36,972 nucleotides of DNA, taken from assembly GCA_017517325.1 (NCBI GenBank), contig JAFWZW010000019.1:1-36972 (forward strand), in the 5' to 3' direction. A model generated the notes under the pieces. That model did not search any database. It saw only the letters and a program-made list of their open reading frames with translations, and was not told where the DNA came from. Below are positions 16,358 through 24,432 of the stretch, one piece after another; positions within the stretch are counted from its first letter, which is position 1; each line of letters opens with the position of its first letter. The position numbers were made by a program, and so were the translations under genes. The DNA comes from Clostridia bacterium. Its GTDB lineage: Bacteria > Bacillota > Clostridia > Oscillospirales > SIG627.

Positions 16358-17835
16358 AGGTACTGATCGGCCATTGGGGGCACGAGGCCAACACCTATGC
16401 GGAAGAACACGCCACCTTTGATGTTTATACGGGCAGAGGTCTTTTTCTTGGGGAGGAATCCATCCGTGCCAACGAAGGTACTCCTTCCTATCTCGGTGGC
16501 ATCATCCGTGCCTGTTGCGAAGAAGGGATCGAAATGATCCCAACCTGTGCTTATACGGCGGCGGCACCCGTTTTGACCCACGATTGCACCCAAAGGATGC
16601 TGGATTCCATTCTTTCCGTTTGCAAAGAGCACCGTGATGAGATCGACGGGATCTGCCTTGCCCTCCACGGCGCGGGCGTTTCGGAGGATCACGACGATCT
16701 GGAATACTACGTTTTGAAAAAAATACGCGAGATCGTAGGGGAAAACGTTCCCATTACGGTTCCAATGGATCTTCACGGCAATATTTCAACGGAATTTGCA
16801 AGTATCGCAAACGGACTTTTCGGAATTCGGAAATATCCGCACACCGATAAAGCAGACGCCTCTTATCTTGCAATGAAAACTCTGGCTCGTATCCTTCGGA
16901 AGGAATTGGAAACGGAAACGGCCGTGGTGCATCTCCCCCTTCAAATTCCCATTTCGGCAGGACTTACGAAAAAAGCCCCCTTCCCGGAGTTGGAAGAGAT
17001 CTTTGCTTCCGTCATCGAAAAGGAAGGGCTGGTTGATGCAAGTCTCTTTCACGGCTTCCCTTACGCAGACGTTGCTTCAGGCGGCGCAAGCGTAGTAGTG
17101 GTAGCAGAAAAAGGAAAGGGAGCGGAGGTCATTGCCCGCCGCCTTGCAAAAGAGGTATGGGAGAAGCGGCATTATTTTAAAATTCAATCCCTCTCCGCCG
17201 CAGAAGCCATGGATCTTGCGGAGCAGGAAACCCGGGAAGGCTACCTTGTGATCAACGAAATGAGCGATAACCCCGGTGGCGGCTGCCCCGGTGACGGTAC
17301 TCATCTGCTTCGGGAGATGCTGAAGCGAAATCTCCCCGGGACCATTTTCGGTTACGTAGTTGATCCAACGGCCGCCGAATTTCTTTTCGAGCATCGCCCC
17401 GGAGATTCGGTATCCTTTTCCTTGGGCGGCAAACACGAAGCCATCTTCGGTGCGCCCCTGAAACTGGAAAACGCCAAGCTCCTCAACCTCTCCGACGGTG
17501 TGATCCGTCACACCTCACCAAGTCTTTTGGGGGTCCGTTCTACCATGGGGAAAACCGCAAGGGTGCGCGTGGGGAACGTTGATATCATCATAGGATCCGC
17601 AAGAAACCAAACCTTTGACGATCGCCCCTTCGTTACCACCGGTGCGGATTTGAAGGATTACCGCTACGTAGGTCTGAAATCCACCCAGCATTTCCGCTCT
17701 TTTTTTGAGGGAAAAGCGGCAAGGATCATTTCCTGTGATCCACCCGGGTTCAATTCAGGGGATCTCTCGGTATTTACTTATAAAAAAACGCCCCGCCCCT
17801 TTTATCCTTTGGATCCGGAAACGGAGTTTGAATAA
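16354..17835 (+). CDS. M81 family metallopeptidase (MlrC-like)
   Basis: A 493-residue protein with the MlrC layout: N-terminal DUF1485 domain (about 1-290) and MlrC C-terminal domain. Landmarks are GHEANTYA near 8, LALHGAGVSEDHDDLE near 108, PMDLHGNIS, KYPHTDKAD and the glycine-rich DNPGGGCPGDG. The His and Asp residues in LHGN, PHTD and SDNPGGG are the likely metal ligands. MlrC was described from microcystin-degrading bacteria, but most family members, including this one, sit in ordinary bacteria and probably cleave small cyclic or modified peptides or amides; calling it a microcystinase would be over-annotation. It is coupled to the HAD-IIA phosphatase and closed by a terminator at 17842-17867. 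Confidence 0.88.
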   Translation: MKVLIGHWGHEANTYAEEHATFDVYTGRGLFLGEESIRANEGTPSYLGGIIRACCEEGIEMIPTCAYTAAAPVLTHDCTQRMLDSILSVCKEHRDEIDGICLALHGAGVSEDHDDLEYYVLKKIREIVGENVPITVPMDLHGNISTEFASIANGLFGIRKYPHTDKADASYLAMKTLARILRKELETETAVVHLPLQIPISAGLTKKAPFPELEEIFASVIEKEGLVDASLFHGFPYADVASGGASVVVVAEKGKGAEVIARRLAKEVWEKRHYFKIQSLSAAEAMDLAEQETREGYLVINEMSDNPGGGCPGDGTHLLREMLKRNLPGTIFGYVVDPTAAEFLFEHRPGDSVSFSLGGKHEAIFGAPLKLENAKLLNLSDGVIRHTSPSLLGVRSTMGKTARVRVGNVDIIIGSARNQTFDDRPFVTTGADLKDYRYVGLKSTQHFRSFFEGKAARIISCDPPGFNSGDLSVFTYKKTPRPFYPLDPETEFE

Positions 17836-17841
17836 GCGTAA

Positions 17842-17867
17842 AAAAAACGGCCGTTGGCCGTTTTTTT
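17842..17867. terminator. Bidirectional intrinsic terminator
   Basis: AAAAAACGGCC pairs with GGCCGTTTTTT around a three-base loop at 17853-17855. The T-run is followed immediately by the stop codon of the convergent HAD gene (17866-17868), so both genes share it. Confidence 0.88.
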
Positions 17868-18519
17868 ATTTGCAAAGCTCTAAAATATCAAGGGGAGAGG
17901 CGATGAGATGATCGGGCTTTTCCGCCTCTAAAACATTGCGGGGCCGATACCCCCAAAGAGCGGCGGCAGTTTCGATTCCCGCGGCTTTGCCCGTTTGAAT
18001 ATCCACCTGAGTATCGCCTACGTAAAGGGCCTCTTCCTTTTTCATACCGCAACGGGAAAGAACGTCAAAAACCCCGGCAGGGTGGGGCTTGACGGGAAGA
18101 TCTCCCCTATCACCGCGGATCACGGAGAAGGTGTTTTCCCCAAAGGTATCCTTTACGATCTGCTGGCAAGAGGCCTGATCCTTATTGGAAAGCACCGAAA
18201 GGCAAACACCCCGCTCTTTTAATGCGGCAAGAACCTCGGGGATATGAGGGTAAGGCACGTTGGCCTCTTTCCCGAGGGTGGCGTTTTTTTCAAGATACGT
18301 GCGCCAAAAGGCATCGAAATGACGGTGTTCTTTATCCCCCGCCGCTTCCAGAATAGCATTAACGTAGCCCTCGATCCCGCCGCCGGAAAACAAGGCGTAA
18401 TCCCCCGGGGTAAAGGTGGGAAGCCCCAAAAGAGATAAGGCGTGATTTCCACAGGCGGCCATAGCACCCGTGGTATCAAAGAGGGTGCCATCCAGATCAA
18501 AAATGACGATTTTTTTCAT
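17866..18519 (-). CDS. HAD family phosphatase, phosphoglycolate-phosphatase-like
   Basis: A 217-residue HAD hydrolase of subclass IA. Motif I is VIFDLDGTLFDTTG (about 5-18), motif II VLSNKDQ (about 111-117), the motif III Lys lies in PVKPHP and motif IV is YVGDTQVDIQTGKAAG. The small helical cap sits between motifs I and II. The family includes Gph (phosphoglycolate phosphatase) and other small-molecule phosphatases; specificity cannot be read. The ATG follows AAGGAAACAGT. The gene lies directly after the terminator of tRNA-Glu on the same strand and has only a poor promoter of its own (minus-strand TATAAA near 18534-18539), so some read-through from the tRNA promoter is possible. Confidence 0.85.
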   Translation of the reverse strand: MKKIVIFDLDGTLFDTTGAMAACGNHALSLLGLPTFTPGDYALFSGGGIEGYVNAILEAAGDKEHRHFDAFWRTYLEKNATLGKEANVPYPHIPEVLAALKERGVCLSVLSNKDQASCQQIVKDTFGENTFSVIRGDRGDLPVKPHPAGVFDVLSRCGMKKEEALYVGDTQVDIQTGKAAGIETAAALWGYRPRNVLEAEKPDHLIASPLDILELCK

Positions 18520-18541
18520 ACTGTTTCCTTCGGTTTATAAT

Positions 18542-18572
18542 GAAAAATCGACAAGCTCGATTGAGCTTGCCG
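18542..18572 (-). terminator. Intrinsic terminator after tRNA-Glu
   Basis: On the minus strand CGGCAAGCTC (18563-18572) pairs with GAGCTTGTCG (18549-18558), followed by ATTTTTC. It begins five bases after the CCA end of the tRNA. Confidence 0.9.
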
Positions 18573-18576
18573 ACTT

Positions 18577-18651
18577 TGGTGACCCGTACGGGAATCGAAC
18601 CCATGTTACCGCCGTGAAAGGGCGGTGTCTTAACCGCTTGACCAACGGGCC
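18577..18651 (-). tRNA. tRNA-Glu (anticodon UUC), CCA encoded
   Basis: The minus strand folds as a complete tRNA: acceptor GGCCCGT with ACGGGTC, anticodon stem CCGCC/GGCGG with loop CTTTCAC (anticodon TTC, reading GAA/GAG), T-loop GGTTCGAATCC, and encoded CCA at 18577-18579. Its promoter is a perfect consensus. Confidence 0.97.
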
Positions 18652-18663
18652 GAAGACTTGATT

Positions 18664-18692
18664 ATTATAGCGATGATCGGGGCTTTTGTCAA
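18664..18692 (-). promoter_or_regulatory. Consensus sigma-A promoter of tRNA-Glu
   Basis: On the minus strand TTGACA (18687-18692), exactly 17 bp, TATAAT (18664-18669). Both hexamers match consensus in all positions, as expected for a stable-RNA gene. Confidence 0.93.
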
Positions 18693-18711
18693 GAGTTTTT
18701 TTTGAATTTTT

Positions 18712-19617
18712 TTAGATTTTTTCCGAAAGAGCGGATCCTTGCTCAATCCCCTCCTCCCGAATACGGCGGGTAATGGCGTTGAGAACGCCTTTTTTATCTC
18801 CGCTCCAAAGGGGGGCTACCAGCTCCCTTTTGTCCCCGTCACCGGTAAGGCGATGGATCACAACGTCTTCAGGAACGTATCGAAGCAGATCGGTGACGCG
18901 GAAAACGTATTCCTCCTTGGTAAGGGGGGTATAATTCATCTTTTCAAGATCGGTTCCACGAAGCACGTGGAGCAAATGGAATTTGACTCCGTGGACCCTT
19001 TGGGCGCAGACGTAGGAAAGGCTTTGGAGCTCATCTGTGTGATCCTCACCCGGAAGTCCTACGATCAGGTGAACGATCACATCAAGACCGTGGCGGTGCA
19101 GATCGCCCACGGCTTTTTCGAAGACAGCGTTTTCATACCCACGGCGGATCAATTTTGCCGTATCCTCCCTTGCGGTCTGGAAGCCGAGCTCCACCCACAC
19201 GGGCTTCCTTTTATTCAGCTCCGCAAGAAGCACCAGCACCTCCTCCGGGAGACAATCGGGGCGGGTGGCAACGGAAAGGGCCACCACCTCCGGATCGGAA
19301 AGGGCGGCGGTAAAGAGCCTTCTTTGGGTATCAAGATCCCCATAGGTAGAGGTAAAGGACTGGAAATATGCAATATAGCGGGGATCCGCCCCTGCTTTTT
19401 TCTTCACACGGGCTTTTGCCTCCGAAAGCTGCCTGCTGATGGGAAGGGTGCTGCCTGCGGCAAAGTTCCCCGAGCCTGCGCCGGAGCAAAAAATACAGCC
19501 ACCGAAGCCCACGGTTCCGTCACGGTTGGGACAAGTAAAGGGAGTGGAAAGAGAAATCTTATAGACCTTGGTGCCAAAGCGTTCACGCAAGTGGGTATTC
19601 AGATCACGGTAAGACAT
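18712..19617 (-). CDS. yhcC: YhcC-like radical SAM protein (TIGR01212 family)
   Basis: A 301-residue radical SAM protein. The iron-sulfur cysteines appear in the family-specific arrangement TCPNRDGTVGFGGCIFCSGAG (Cys-x9-Cys-x2-Cys, about 26-42), not the plain CxxxCxxC. The later LIVGLPGEDHTDEL region matches the SAM-binding part. The family is widespread and poorly characterised; it is related to the Elp3-like group, and no substrate is established to my knowledge. The open frame runs 22 codons further upstream, but the ATG at 19617 is preceded by a strong GGGGAGGGG and starts the family N-terminus. The promoter is weak (minus-strand TATACT at 19645-19650), overlapping the terminator of the upstream gene. 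Confidence 0.9.
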   Translation of the reverse strand: MSYRDLNTHLRERFGTKVYKISLSTPFTCPNRDGTVGFGGCIFCSGAGSGNFAAGSTLPISRQLSEAKARVKKKAGADPRYIAYFQSFTSTYGDLDTQRRLFTAALSDPEVVALSVATRPDCLPEEVLVLLAELNKRKPVWVELGFQTAREDTAKLIRRGYENAVFEKAVGDLHRHGLDVIVHLIVGLPGEDHTDELQSLSYVCAQRVHGVKFHLLHVLRGTDLEKMNYTPLTKEEYVFRVTDLLRYVPEDVVIHRLTGDGDKRELVAPLWSGDKKGVLNAITRRIREEGIEQGSALSEKI

Positions 19618-19653
19618 AAATTCCCCTCCCCTCTTTTTTTCATAAGTATAACA

Positions 19654-19681
19654 GAAAACGCTCCCCAAGGGAAGCGTTTTC
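19654..19681 (-). terminator. Intrinsic terminator of the ceramidase-like gene
   Basis: GAAAACGCT (19654-19662) pairs with AGCGTTTTC (19673-19681), with further inner pairing CCC/GGG. It lies seven bases after the stop at 19689. Confidence 0.75.
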
Positions 19682-19688
19682 AAGGTTT

Positions 19689-20996
19689 TTATAAATTTGC
19701 CTTCAAAGCGATGATGCCTTCACAGACCCGATCACCCGTATCGGGTGCCAGGGCGCTGGTGGGACAGAGCTTCTGCTCGTACACTTTTTTCTCACCGATC
19801 ATACGGGCAATGGGAACGTAGCCGCAATAGTCGTTGGCAAAGGCGGAGACCATAGTGGGGGCACCGATACCCTCTTTGATGGCTTTGCCGAATTCCGTAA
19901 AGATCTGGGTGGGGGTACCTGCGACGTAGCAATCACCGATCTGCATCAGCTGCAATTCCAATTCTCTTTGGGTACGCTTATCTGCCATTGCACGCAGGGC
20001 GTTCATAGCAAAGAAGACCTTCTGATATCCCTTTGCCTTGGGAACCTGATTGATCAAATCGTCCCCGTAAGACTCCATCACGGCCTGCGCTTCCAGTAGC
20101 GCCTCGGCAGAAGGCTTACGGAAATGGGCGGTGGTGCTTCCCAAGGAACAGCCGAGGGCTTCCGTTTTCATGGGAGCGCCTCTGCGAAGGGCCGAAACGG
20201 CTTTTTCCGCAATGGCTTCGCCCACCACCTTTTGACGGCCGGGAAGTCTTGTTTCGGAATCAAAGAAGTTGATGTGGTTGATGTTGCCGCAGGCGCCGTT
20301 GATAAAGAGGGTGATAAAATCATCACCGAATTCTTTTTTCAAAGCCTGAGAAAGGTGATAAATATAGTCACTGCTGGTAACACTGATTGAAACGATGGCA
20401 GGGTGGTTGGCAAAGTTTACGATGGCGCCTACGGGCGCACCGTTCTGCCAAACGCCCAGAACCAACACCTCGGGATCGATGGTGGTATAAGGCTCTACGG
20501 GCTCATCCCCCACCGCTGCAGAGGGGTTAGTCTTGAAGGACCCGTCCTTCATCCGATAGATGCGGATGAAGGAAACACCGAACAGCTCTTCTTTTCCAAA
20601 GGTAAGCCGGGATTCCGCTGCATTCTCATAAGCGATTGCGATGGAATCCGCCGCAGATTTTTCCAAAAAATCAAGGTAAGCGGGATCGGTCACGACCTCT
20701 TCACCCCAGTTCAGGGTGGGGCCGCCGCCGTGGCAATGGGTAGCCATTACCATTACGTTTTCGGGAAGAATGGGGGTAAGAGTTGCCACACGCTGACGGA
20801 TGGCATCGGTAATATCCTTCGTGATACCGCAGGCATCCACAACGGCAATGGCAAGGGTGGTTTCATCATTTTCCGCCACAAAGGCTCGAACGAAGAGCGG
20901 CTCCTGCACTTTTTCGTTATAGCGTGCGGCAAAGCCGCCGGGGATGATGCTCCCCAAGGGAGGGGTAATATTCTTTTCAAAAAAACCGCATTTCAT
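19689..20996 (-). CDS. Neutral/alkaline ceramidase N-terminal-domain-like hydrolase
   Basis: A 435-residue protein matching the N-terminal catalytic domain of neutral/alkaline non-lysosomal ceramidases. The start KNITPPLGSIIPGGFAAR, the metal-binding ATHCHGGGPT (about 86-95; ATHTHSGP in true ceramidases), FANHPAIVS and the GACGNINHINF loop are recognisable. The C-terminal immunoglobulin-like domain of full ceramidases is absent and there is no signal peptide, so it is likely a cytoplasmic amidohydrolase of unknown substrate rather than a secreted ceramidase. It has its own promoter at 21035-21063 and is divergent from a LysR regulator, the usual arrangement for a regulator and its target. Confidence 0.82.
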   Translation of the reverse strand: MKCGFFEKNITPPLGSIIPGGFAARYNEKVQEPLFVRAFVAENDETTLAIAVVDACGITKDITDAIRQRVATLTPILPENVMVMATHCHGGGPTLNWGEEVVTDPAYLDFLEKSAADSIAIAYENAAESRLTFGKEELFGVSFIRIYRMKDGSFKTNPSAAVGDEPVEPYTTIDPEVLVLGVWQNGAPVGAIVNFANHPAIVSISVTSSDYIYHLSQALKKEFGDDFITLFINGACGNINHINFFDSETRLPGRQKVVGEAIAEKAVSALRRGAPMKTEALGCSLGSTTAHFRKPSAEALLEAQAVMESYGDDLINQVPKAKGYQKVFFAMNALRAMADKRTQRELELQLMQIGDCYVAGTPTQIFTEFGKAIKEGIGAPTMVSAFANDYCGYVPIARMIGEKKVYEQKLCPTSALAPDTGDRVCEGIIALKANL

Positions 20997-21034
20997 AAGT
21001 CTTTTTTCCTCTCTAATTGCTTTTTGACATTTTC

Positions 21035-21063
21035 ATTATAAAAAAACAATGCCGAACTGTAAA
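21035..21063 (-). promoter_or_regulatory. Promoter of the ceramidase-like gene
   Basis: On the minus strand TTTACA (21058-21063), 17-bp spacer, TATAAT (21035-21040). The -35 lies only 20 bp from the inverted repeat at 21084-21103. Confidence 0.78.
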
Positions 21064-21083
21064 GAATGAAACTTCTTTTCCCA

Positions 21084-21103
21084 CCATCACTTGAAAGTGA
21101 TGG
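21084..21103. promoter_or_regulatory. Inverted repeat, candidate LysR-type operator
   Basis: CCATCACTTGAAAGTGATGG has two perfect 9-base arms around a 2-base centre. It overlaps the -35 of the lysR promoter and stands just upstream of the divergent promoter, the position expected for a LysR-type site that represses its own gene and activates the neighbour. Confidence 0.72.
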
Positions 21104-21119
21104 TAATTTGTGCTACAAT
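21091..21119 (+). promoter_or_regulatory. Promoter of the lysR-type gene
   Basis: TTGAAA (21091-21096), 17-bp spacer, TACAAT (21114-21119). The -35 lies inside the inverted repeat 21084-21103, so bound protein would block it. Confidence 0.82.
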
Positions 21120-21146
21120 GAAAAAAAAGCAATAGCAGGTGAAGCT

Positions 21147-22004
21147 ATGGAATTATTACAGCTACGATATTTTTGCGATGCCGCACGCTCTGAAAACTTT
21201 TCCAAAACGGCAAAGCGCTTTTCCGTCCCTCCCTCGGATATATCCCAGAGCATACGGCGCCTGGAAGATGAATTGGGAGTCTCTCTCTTTAACCGAAGCG
21301 CCAACCGCGTATCGATCAACGAAAAGGGACTTTTCTTTTTAGAAAAAGCCTCCCTTGCTTTGCGTCTTTTGGACGAGGGCGCCACTTCCCTTTCCGACGA
21401 CGGAAAAAGCGGGGAGATCCTTCTTTGTGTGGAGACCAACCGAAGGATCGTGATGGAGGCGGTGGAAAAATTCAGCAAGGAATTCCCCGAGGTAAAATTC
21501 AAGACCCATTTCTTTTTCGAGCCCACCAAGGAGGATTTTGACCTGATCATTGCCGCCGATTCCGCCCTTCTCCCCCACTATGAAGAAAACCATCTCATCA
21601 CGGAGCCCGTAGCGCTGGCCATATCGGCAGAGCACCCTATGGCAGAAAAATTTCATTCCTTGAGCGATTTTTCCTCCGAGCCCTTTATTACCGCCAACGA
21701 GCAGAGCAATCTTTACCGTATGACCTTTGACATTTGCCGCGATGCAGGCTTTACCCCCAGAATCGCCGTACAGAGCGACGACCCCTTTTACATCCGAAAA
21801 TGCGTGGAATTGGGGCTTGGGGTAGCGCTGGTACCCGCCATTTCCTGGAGGGGGCAATTCTCCTCACGGATCCGCCTAAAAACTTTGCCCGGCTACACCC
21901 GCACCACCTGCCTTTACCTGAATAAAAAACGGCACCTGCCCTTATGCGTCAAAGAGTTTGCCAAGCTTTTGACCCAAATATGCAGCAAAGAGGAAGAGCT
22001 TTGA
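21147..22004 (+). CDS. LysR family transcriptional regulator
   Basis: A 285-residue LysR-type regulator. The N-terminal winged HTH has the classic LLQLRYFCDAARSENFSKTA start, the recognition part VPPSDISQSIRRLEDELGVS (about 29-48) and LFNRSANRVSINEKG. A periplasmic-binding-protein-like effector domain follows to the C-terminus. The frame is open upstream, but the ATG at 21147 has AGGTGA six bases before it and begins the family-typical N-terminus. It is divergent from the ceramidase-like hydrolase and likely controls it through the inverted repeat 21084-21103. The gene's stop codon lies in the loop of the shared terminator. The effector is unknown. Confidence 0.92.
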   Translation: MELLQLRYFCDAARSENFSKTAKRFSVPPSDISQSIRRLEDELGVSLFNRSANRVSINEKGLFFLEKASLALRLLDEGATSLSDDGKSGEILLCVETNRRIVMEAVEKFSKEFPEVKFKTHFFFEPTKEDFDLIIAADSALLPHYEENHLITEPVALAISAEHPMAEKFHSLSDFSSEPFITANEQSNLYRMTFDICRDAGFTPRIAVQSDDPFYIRKCVELGLGVALVPAISWRGQFSSRIRLKTLPGYTRTTCLYLNKKRHLPLCVKEFAKLLTQICSKEEEL

Positions 22005-22018
22005 TCTCTTCCTCTTTT
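21987..22018. terminator. Bidirectional terminator overlapping the lysR-type 3' end
   Basis: AAAGAGGAAGAG (21987-21998) pairs with CTCTTCCTCTTT (22006-22017). The lysR stop codon (22002-22004) is in the loop, and the convergent gene ends at 22019. Confidence 0.8.
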
Positions 22019-23089
22019 CTATTCTTCTGCCGATGAAAACCAGCCCGGATTCTTGGGATCGAAGCCATGGAGGATCAGGTTTGAAAAGCGTACCCTTCCT
22101 TCCTCAAGCTTTCCGCTTTTGGAAATGTAAAAGGTGCCGTCCCCCACAGAGGCAAGACCCGTGGAGCCCCAGCGAAAATGGGAGCCGCAGGGAGCGTATT
22201 TTTCAGGTGCTTTGCCGATGGAAGCGGAGGAAAGAAGGGCGCCTTCTTCCCCGCCCCGCCCTTTGAGAGGAGCCATCCGCGGTGGGATTTTTCCATCAAT
22301 GGCAAAAAGGCGGAAATTTTCATACTGCGGCTTTTCACCGGGGTAAACGGCCAGGAACCAATAGCCCGTGGCAGGATCGTATTCCAAATTCTGAATGCCA
22401 TAGCGGGTATTGCCCGTAAAAAAGAAGTAACGGGCTTCCGCTTTTTCGGGGCCTGAATGATGAAGGCTTTTCTGATTCAAGGGCATGGCGTATGCATCCA
22501 CCACCGAGGGATCCAACTGCAGGAGCACCTGATGGTCGTTATCCTCGCGCTCCACGTCACTGAAAATGCCGTAGGCAATCATAATCTTTTGAATGGAAGG
22601 ATCGAAAGAACCGAAAACGGGCCCCAAGGAAATGCCATCGATCCCCGAACATCCGTAGCGATGAAGGGCTCCGTCCTTCTCTCTGCCATTGTAATCCTCC
22701 ACCACGTCACGTAGATAAACCGCGCGCATTACACCGTCTTGTTCCCCATCCATTCCCACGCGGCAAATGGCGGCCGCATCAAAGGAGACAAGGTAGAAAG
22801 CATCTTCCTCGGAGATTGTCTTCCCCGTGCGTTTCATAATTTCCGCGCCGATCCCATCGTGCTTTAATTCAAAGGAACCGTAAATGCGGTTGCGCTTCGG
22901 ATCATAGGCAATGCAGCCCAAATGCCCCAAAAGGTTTTCTACGCTGCCTAAAAGATTGCCCTCAAAATCCAGCTTTAAAAGAACCGTAGTAAAAGAGCAA
23001 TAAACGAAACGGCGCTGAAAATCAAAAGCGATGCCCTGAATATGCCCTTCTCTGAAATAGCCCGTAAAAATATTCTTCGGCAGAGCCAT
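22019..23089 (-). CDS. Unrecognised beta-propeller-like protein linked to araM
   Basis: A 356-residue soluble protein that I cannot assign to a named family. The sequence looks like a beta-propeller: repeated short blocks such as IQGIAFDFQRRFVYCSFTT, LGCIAYDPKRNRIYGSFEL and IQNLEYDPATGYWFLAVYP place hydrophobic-Asp-Pro turns before aromatic strands, as in NHL- or SMP-30-like repeats. No signal peptide or membrane helix is seen, so it should be cytoplasmic. The start at 23089 follows GGAAGGGGCG, one base after the araM stop, making translational coupling likely; the upstream in-frame codons overlap araM and were rejected. Its place behind glycerol-1-phosphate dehydrogenase suggests a lactonase-, sensor- or hydrolase-like role in the same pathway, but this is inference. 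Confidence 0.7.
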   Translation of the reverse strand: MALPKNIFTGYFREGHIQGIAFDFQRRFVYCSFTTVLLKLDFEGNLLGSVENLLGHLGCIAYDPKRNRIYGSFELKHDGIGAEIMKRTGKTISEEDAFYLVSFDAAAICRVGMDGEQDGVMRAVYLRDVVEDYNGREKDGALHRYGCSGIDGISLGPVFGSFDPSIQKIMIAYGIFSDVEREDNDHQVLLQLDPSVVDAYAMPLNQKSLHHSGPEKAEARYFFFTGNTRYGIQNLEYDPATGYWFLAVYPGEKPQYENFRLFAIDGKIPPRMAPLKGRGGEEGALLSSASIGKAPEKYAPCGSHFRWGSTGLASVGDGTFYISKSGKLEEGRVRFSNLILHGFDPKNPGWFSSAEE

Positions 23090-23090
23090 C

Positions 23091-24368
23091 TTATTTCGCC
23101 CCTTCCAATTGAAATTCCAAAATACTTTCATTCATTCTCAAAAGGGTCAGGCGCTTTCTCATAAAGGGCGAATAGCGAACATAGCCGTTGAAGCGGTCAC
23201 GCTGTTTGCCAATGTCCTCCACCGTAAGCTTACACCCCGCCTTTTCCATTGCGGCGCGGCAGGTTTCATAATCGGGAACGCTTTGGATGATACGGCGGAT
23301 CTCACCCCAGTTTTCTTCCAGTGCGCGGGGGTCCACTGCATCCATAATATTTTCGGGCTCATTGACCTTGACCACGTCCTCCCGCATAGGACCGTAGTAA
23401 GAATAAATCGCTTCCCAATCGATTTCTTCTTTTTTTGCGTGAATGAAGGCTTTTTCGGCCAATTGACCGTAATAGCGGAGCATTTCAAGAGTGCAAACAC
23501 CAATATCATCCCCGTGGAGATTGGGAATGATGCCCTCCTGCAATTCCTTGCACTCCATCAGGTGCGAGATCACGTGCTCGGAGCCGCTGGCGGGGCGTGA
23601 ATTTTTCATAAAACTCATGCCCACGCCGGTTTTCAACAAGGCCTCGAAGATCTTGCCTGCGGTATACTCATCCCGCACGGTGACCCGATCGGCCATTCCC
23701 ATCAATTCATCCACCGCTTCACGGGTAAGCTTTGCCACTTTAGGGCAAAAACATTCTCCCGTAAGAAGATGGGAAATCTCCCAATCCACAAGACCTACGT
23801 ATTTTGCGATCATATCCCCAAAGCCTGCGGCTTTCAGGTTCACGGGTGCTTCCGCCAAAATCTTGGTATCCCCAATGATCACCTCGGGGCTTTTGGCATC
23901 GTAGCTGAATTTGAAGCCGTTGGCCACGATGGGTGCGCCGTAGGAAGCAAAGCCGTCCATAGAGGGGGCGGTGCCGAAGATGCAAAGAAGTTTATTTTGC
24001 CGTGCGGCGGCAAGGCGGCAGGGATCGTTCACAGAGCCCGTGCCCACGGAGAGGATGGCGATCTCACGCCCTTTCACCTTTTCCTCCAGTTCTTCCACGT
24101 GGTGCATTTCTGCCACTCGAATGAAATCGTACACGTGGCATTCCACCTCGAAATCGGAAAGACTTTCCAGAATTCCTTCGGCGGCGCGGAGGGTATTGCG
24201 GTCTGCTACTAAAAGAAGCTTCTTCGGAAATGCATTTTCCTTCAGAATCTGTCCCACCTGATGCACAAGGCCCGAGCCGATGCGAATATCACGGATGGCG
24301 CTTTCGTGCACCATACCACAGGAGCAAGCCCCTTTCAAGGCAAAAATCTCTTTAAGAATCTCAGACAT
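23091..24368 (-). CDS. araM: sn-Glycerol-1-phosphate dehydrogenase (AraM/EgsA)
   Basis: A 425-residue metal-dependent dehydrogenase of the iron-ADH/DHQ-synthase-like fold. It interconverts sn-glycerol-1-phosphate and dihydroxyacetone phosphate with NAD(P)H. The nucleotide site GTGSVNDPCRLAA (109-121), the substrate loop GTAPSMDGFAS (132-142) and likely metal ligands Asp185 (GFGDMIAKY), His265 (SEHVISH) and His285 (NLHGDD) are present with spacing close to archaeal G1P dehydrogenases. The ATG at 24368 has GAGG at a spacing of eight; the frame is open further upstream across the promoter. It has its own promoter with two operator-like sites and is followed by the beta-propeller-like gene. In bacteria AraM makes G1P for ether lipids. 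Next to a G3P-oxidising operon it could instead work catabolically, which is inference. Confidence 0.9.
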   Translation of the reverse strand: MSEILKEIFALKGACSCGMVHESAIRDIRIGSGLVHQVGQILKENAFPKKLLLVADRNTLRAAEGILESLSDFEVECHVYDFIRVAEMHHVEELEEKVKGREIAILSVGTGSVNDPCRLAAARQNKLLCIFGTAPSMDGFASYGAPIVANGFKFSYDAKSPEVIIGDTKILAEAPVNLKAAGFGDMIAKYVGLVDWEISHLLTGECFCPKVAKLTREAVDELMGMADRVTVRDEYTAGKIFEALLKTGVGMSFMKNSRPASGSEHVISHLMECKELQEGIIPNLHGDDIGVCTLEMLRYYGQLAEKAFIHAKKEEIDWEAIYSYYGPMREDVVKVNEPENIMDAVDPRALEENWGEIRRIIQSVPDYETCRAAMEKAGCKLTVEDIGKQRDRFNGYVRYSPFMRKRLTLLRMNESILEFQLEGAK

Positions 24369-24382
24369 TTTGATTACCTCAC

Positions 24383-24425
24383 TGTATGATACATTCATTG
24401 TATCATACGCCCGCGCTCTTGACAA
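24383..24425 (-). promoter_or_regulatory. araM promoter overlapped by two TGTATNATACA operators
   Basis: On the minus strand TTGTCA (24420-24425), 17-bp spacer, TACAAT (24397-24402). The sites TGTATGATACA (24383-24393) and TGTATCATACG (24399-24409) are each near-perfect short palindromes and together form a 25-base inverted repeat with 10-base arms. The distance between centres is 16 bp. The shape is like operators of GntR-family repressors. No GntR gene is in the window, so the regulator must lie elsewhere. Confidence 0.82.
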
Positions 24426-24432
24426 CTCATTT

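Noticed and set aside
16354-17835. Specific naming of the M81 protein as microcystinase MlrC
   Set aside because: The domain match is clear, but mlrA, mlrB and mlrD are absent and the family is much wider than microcystin degradation.
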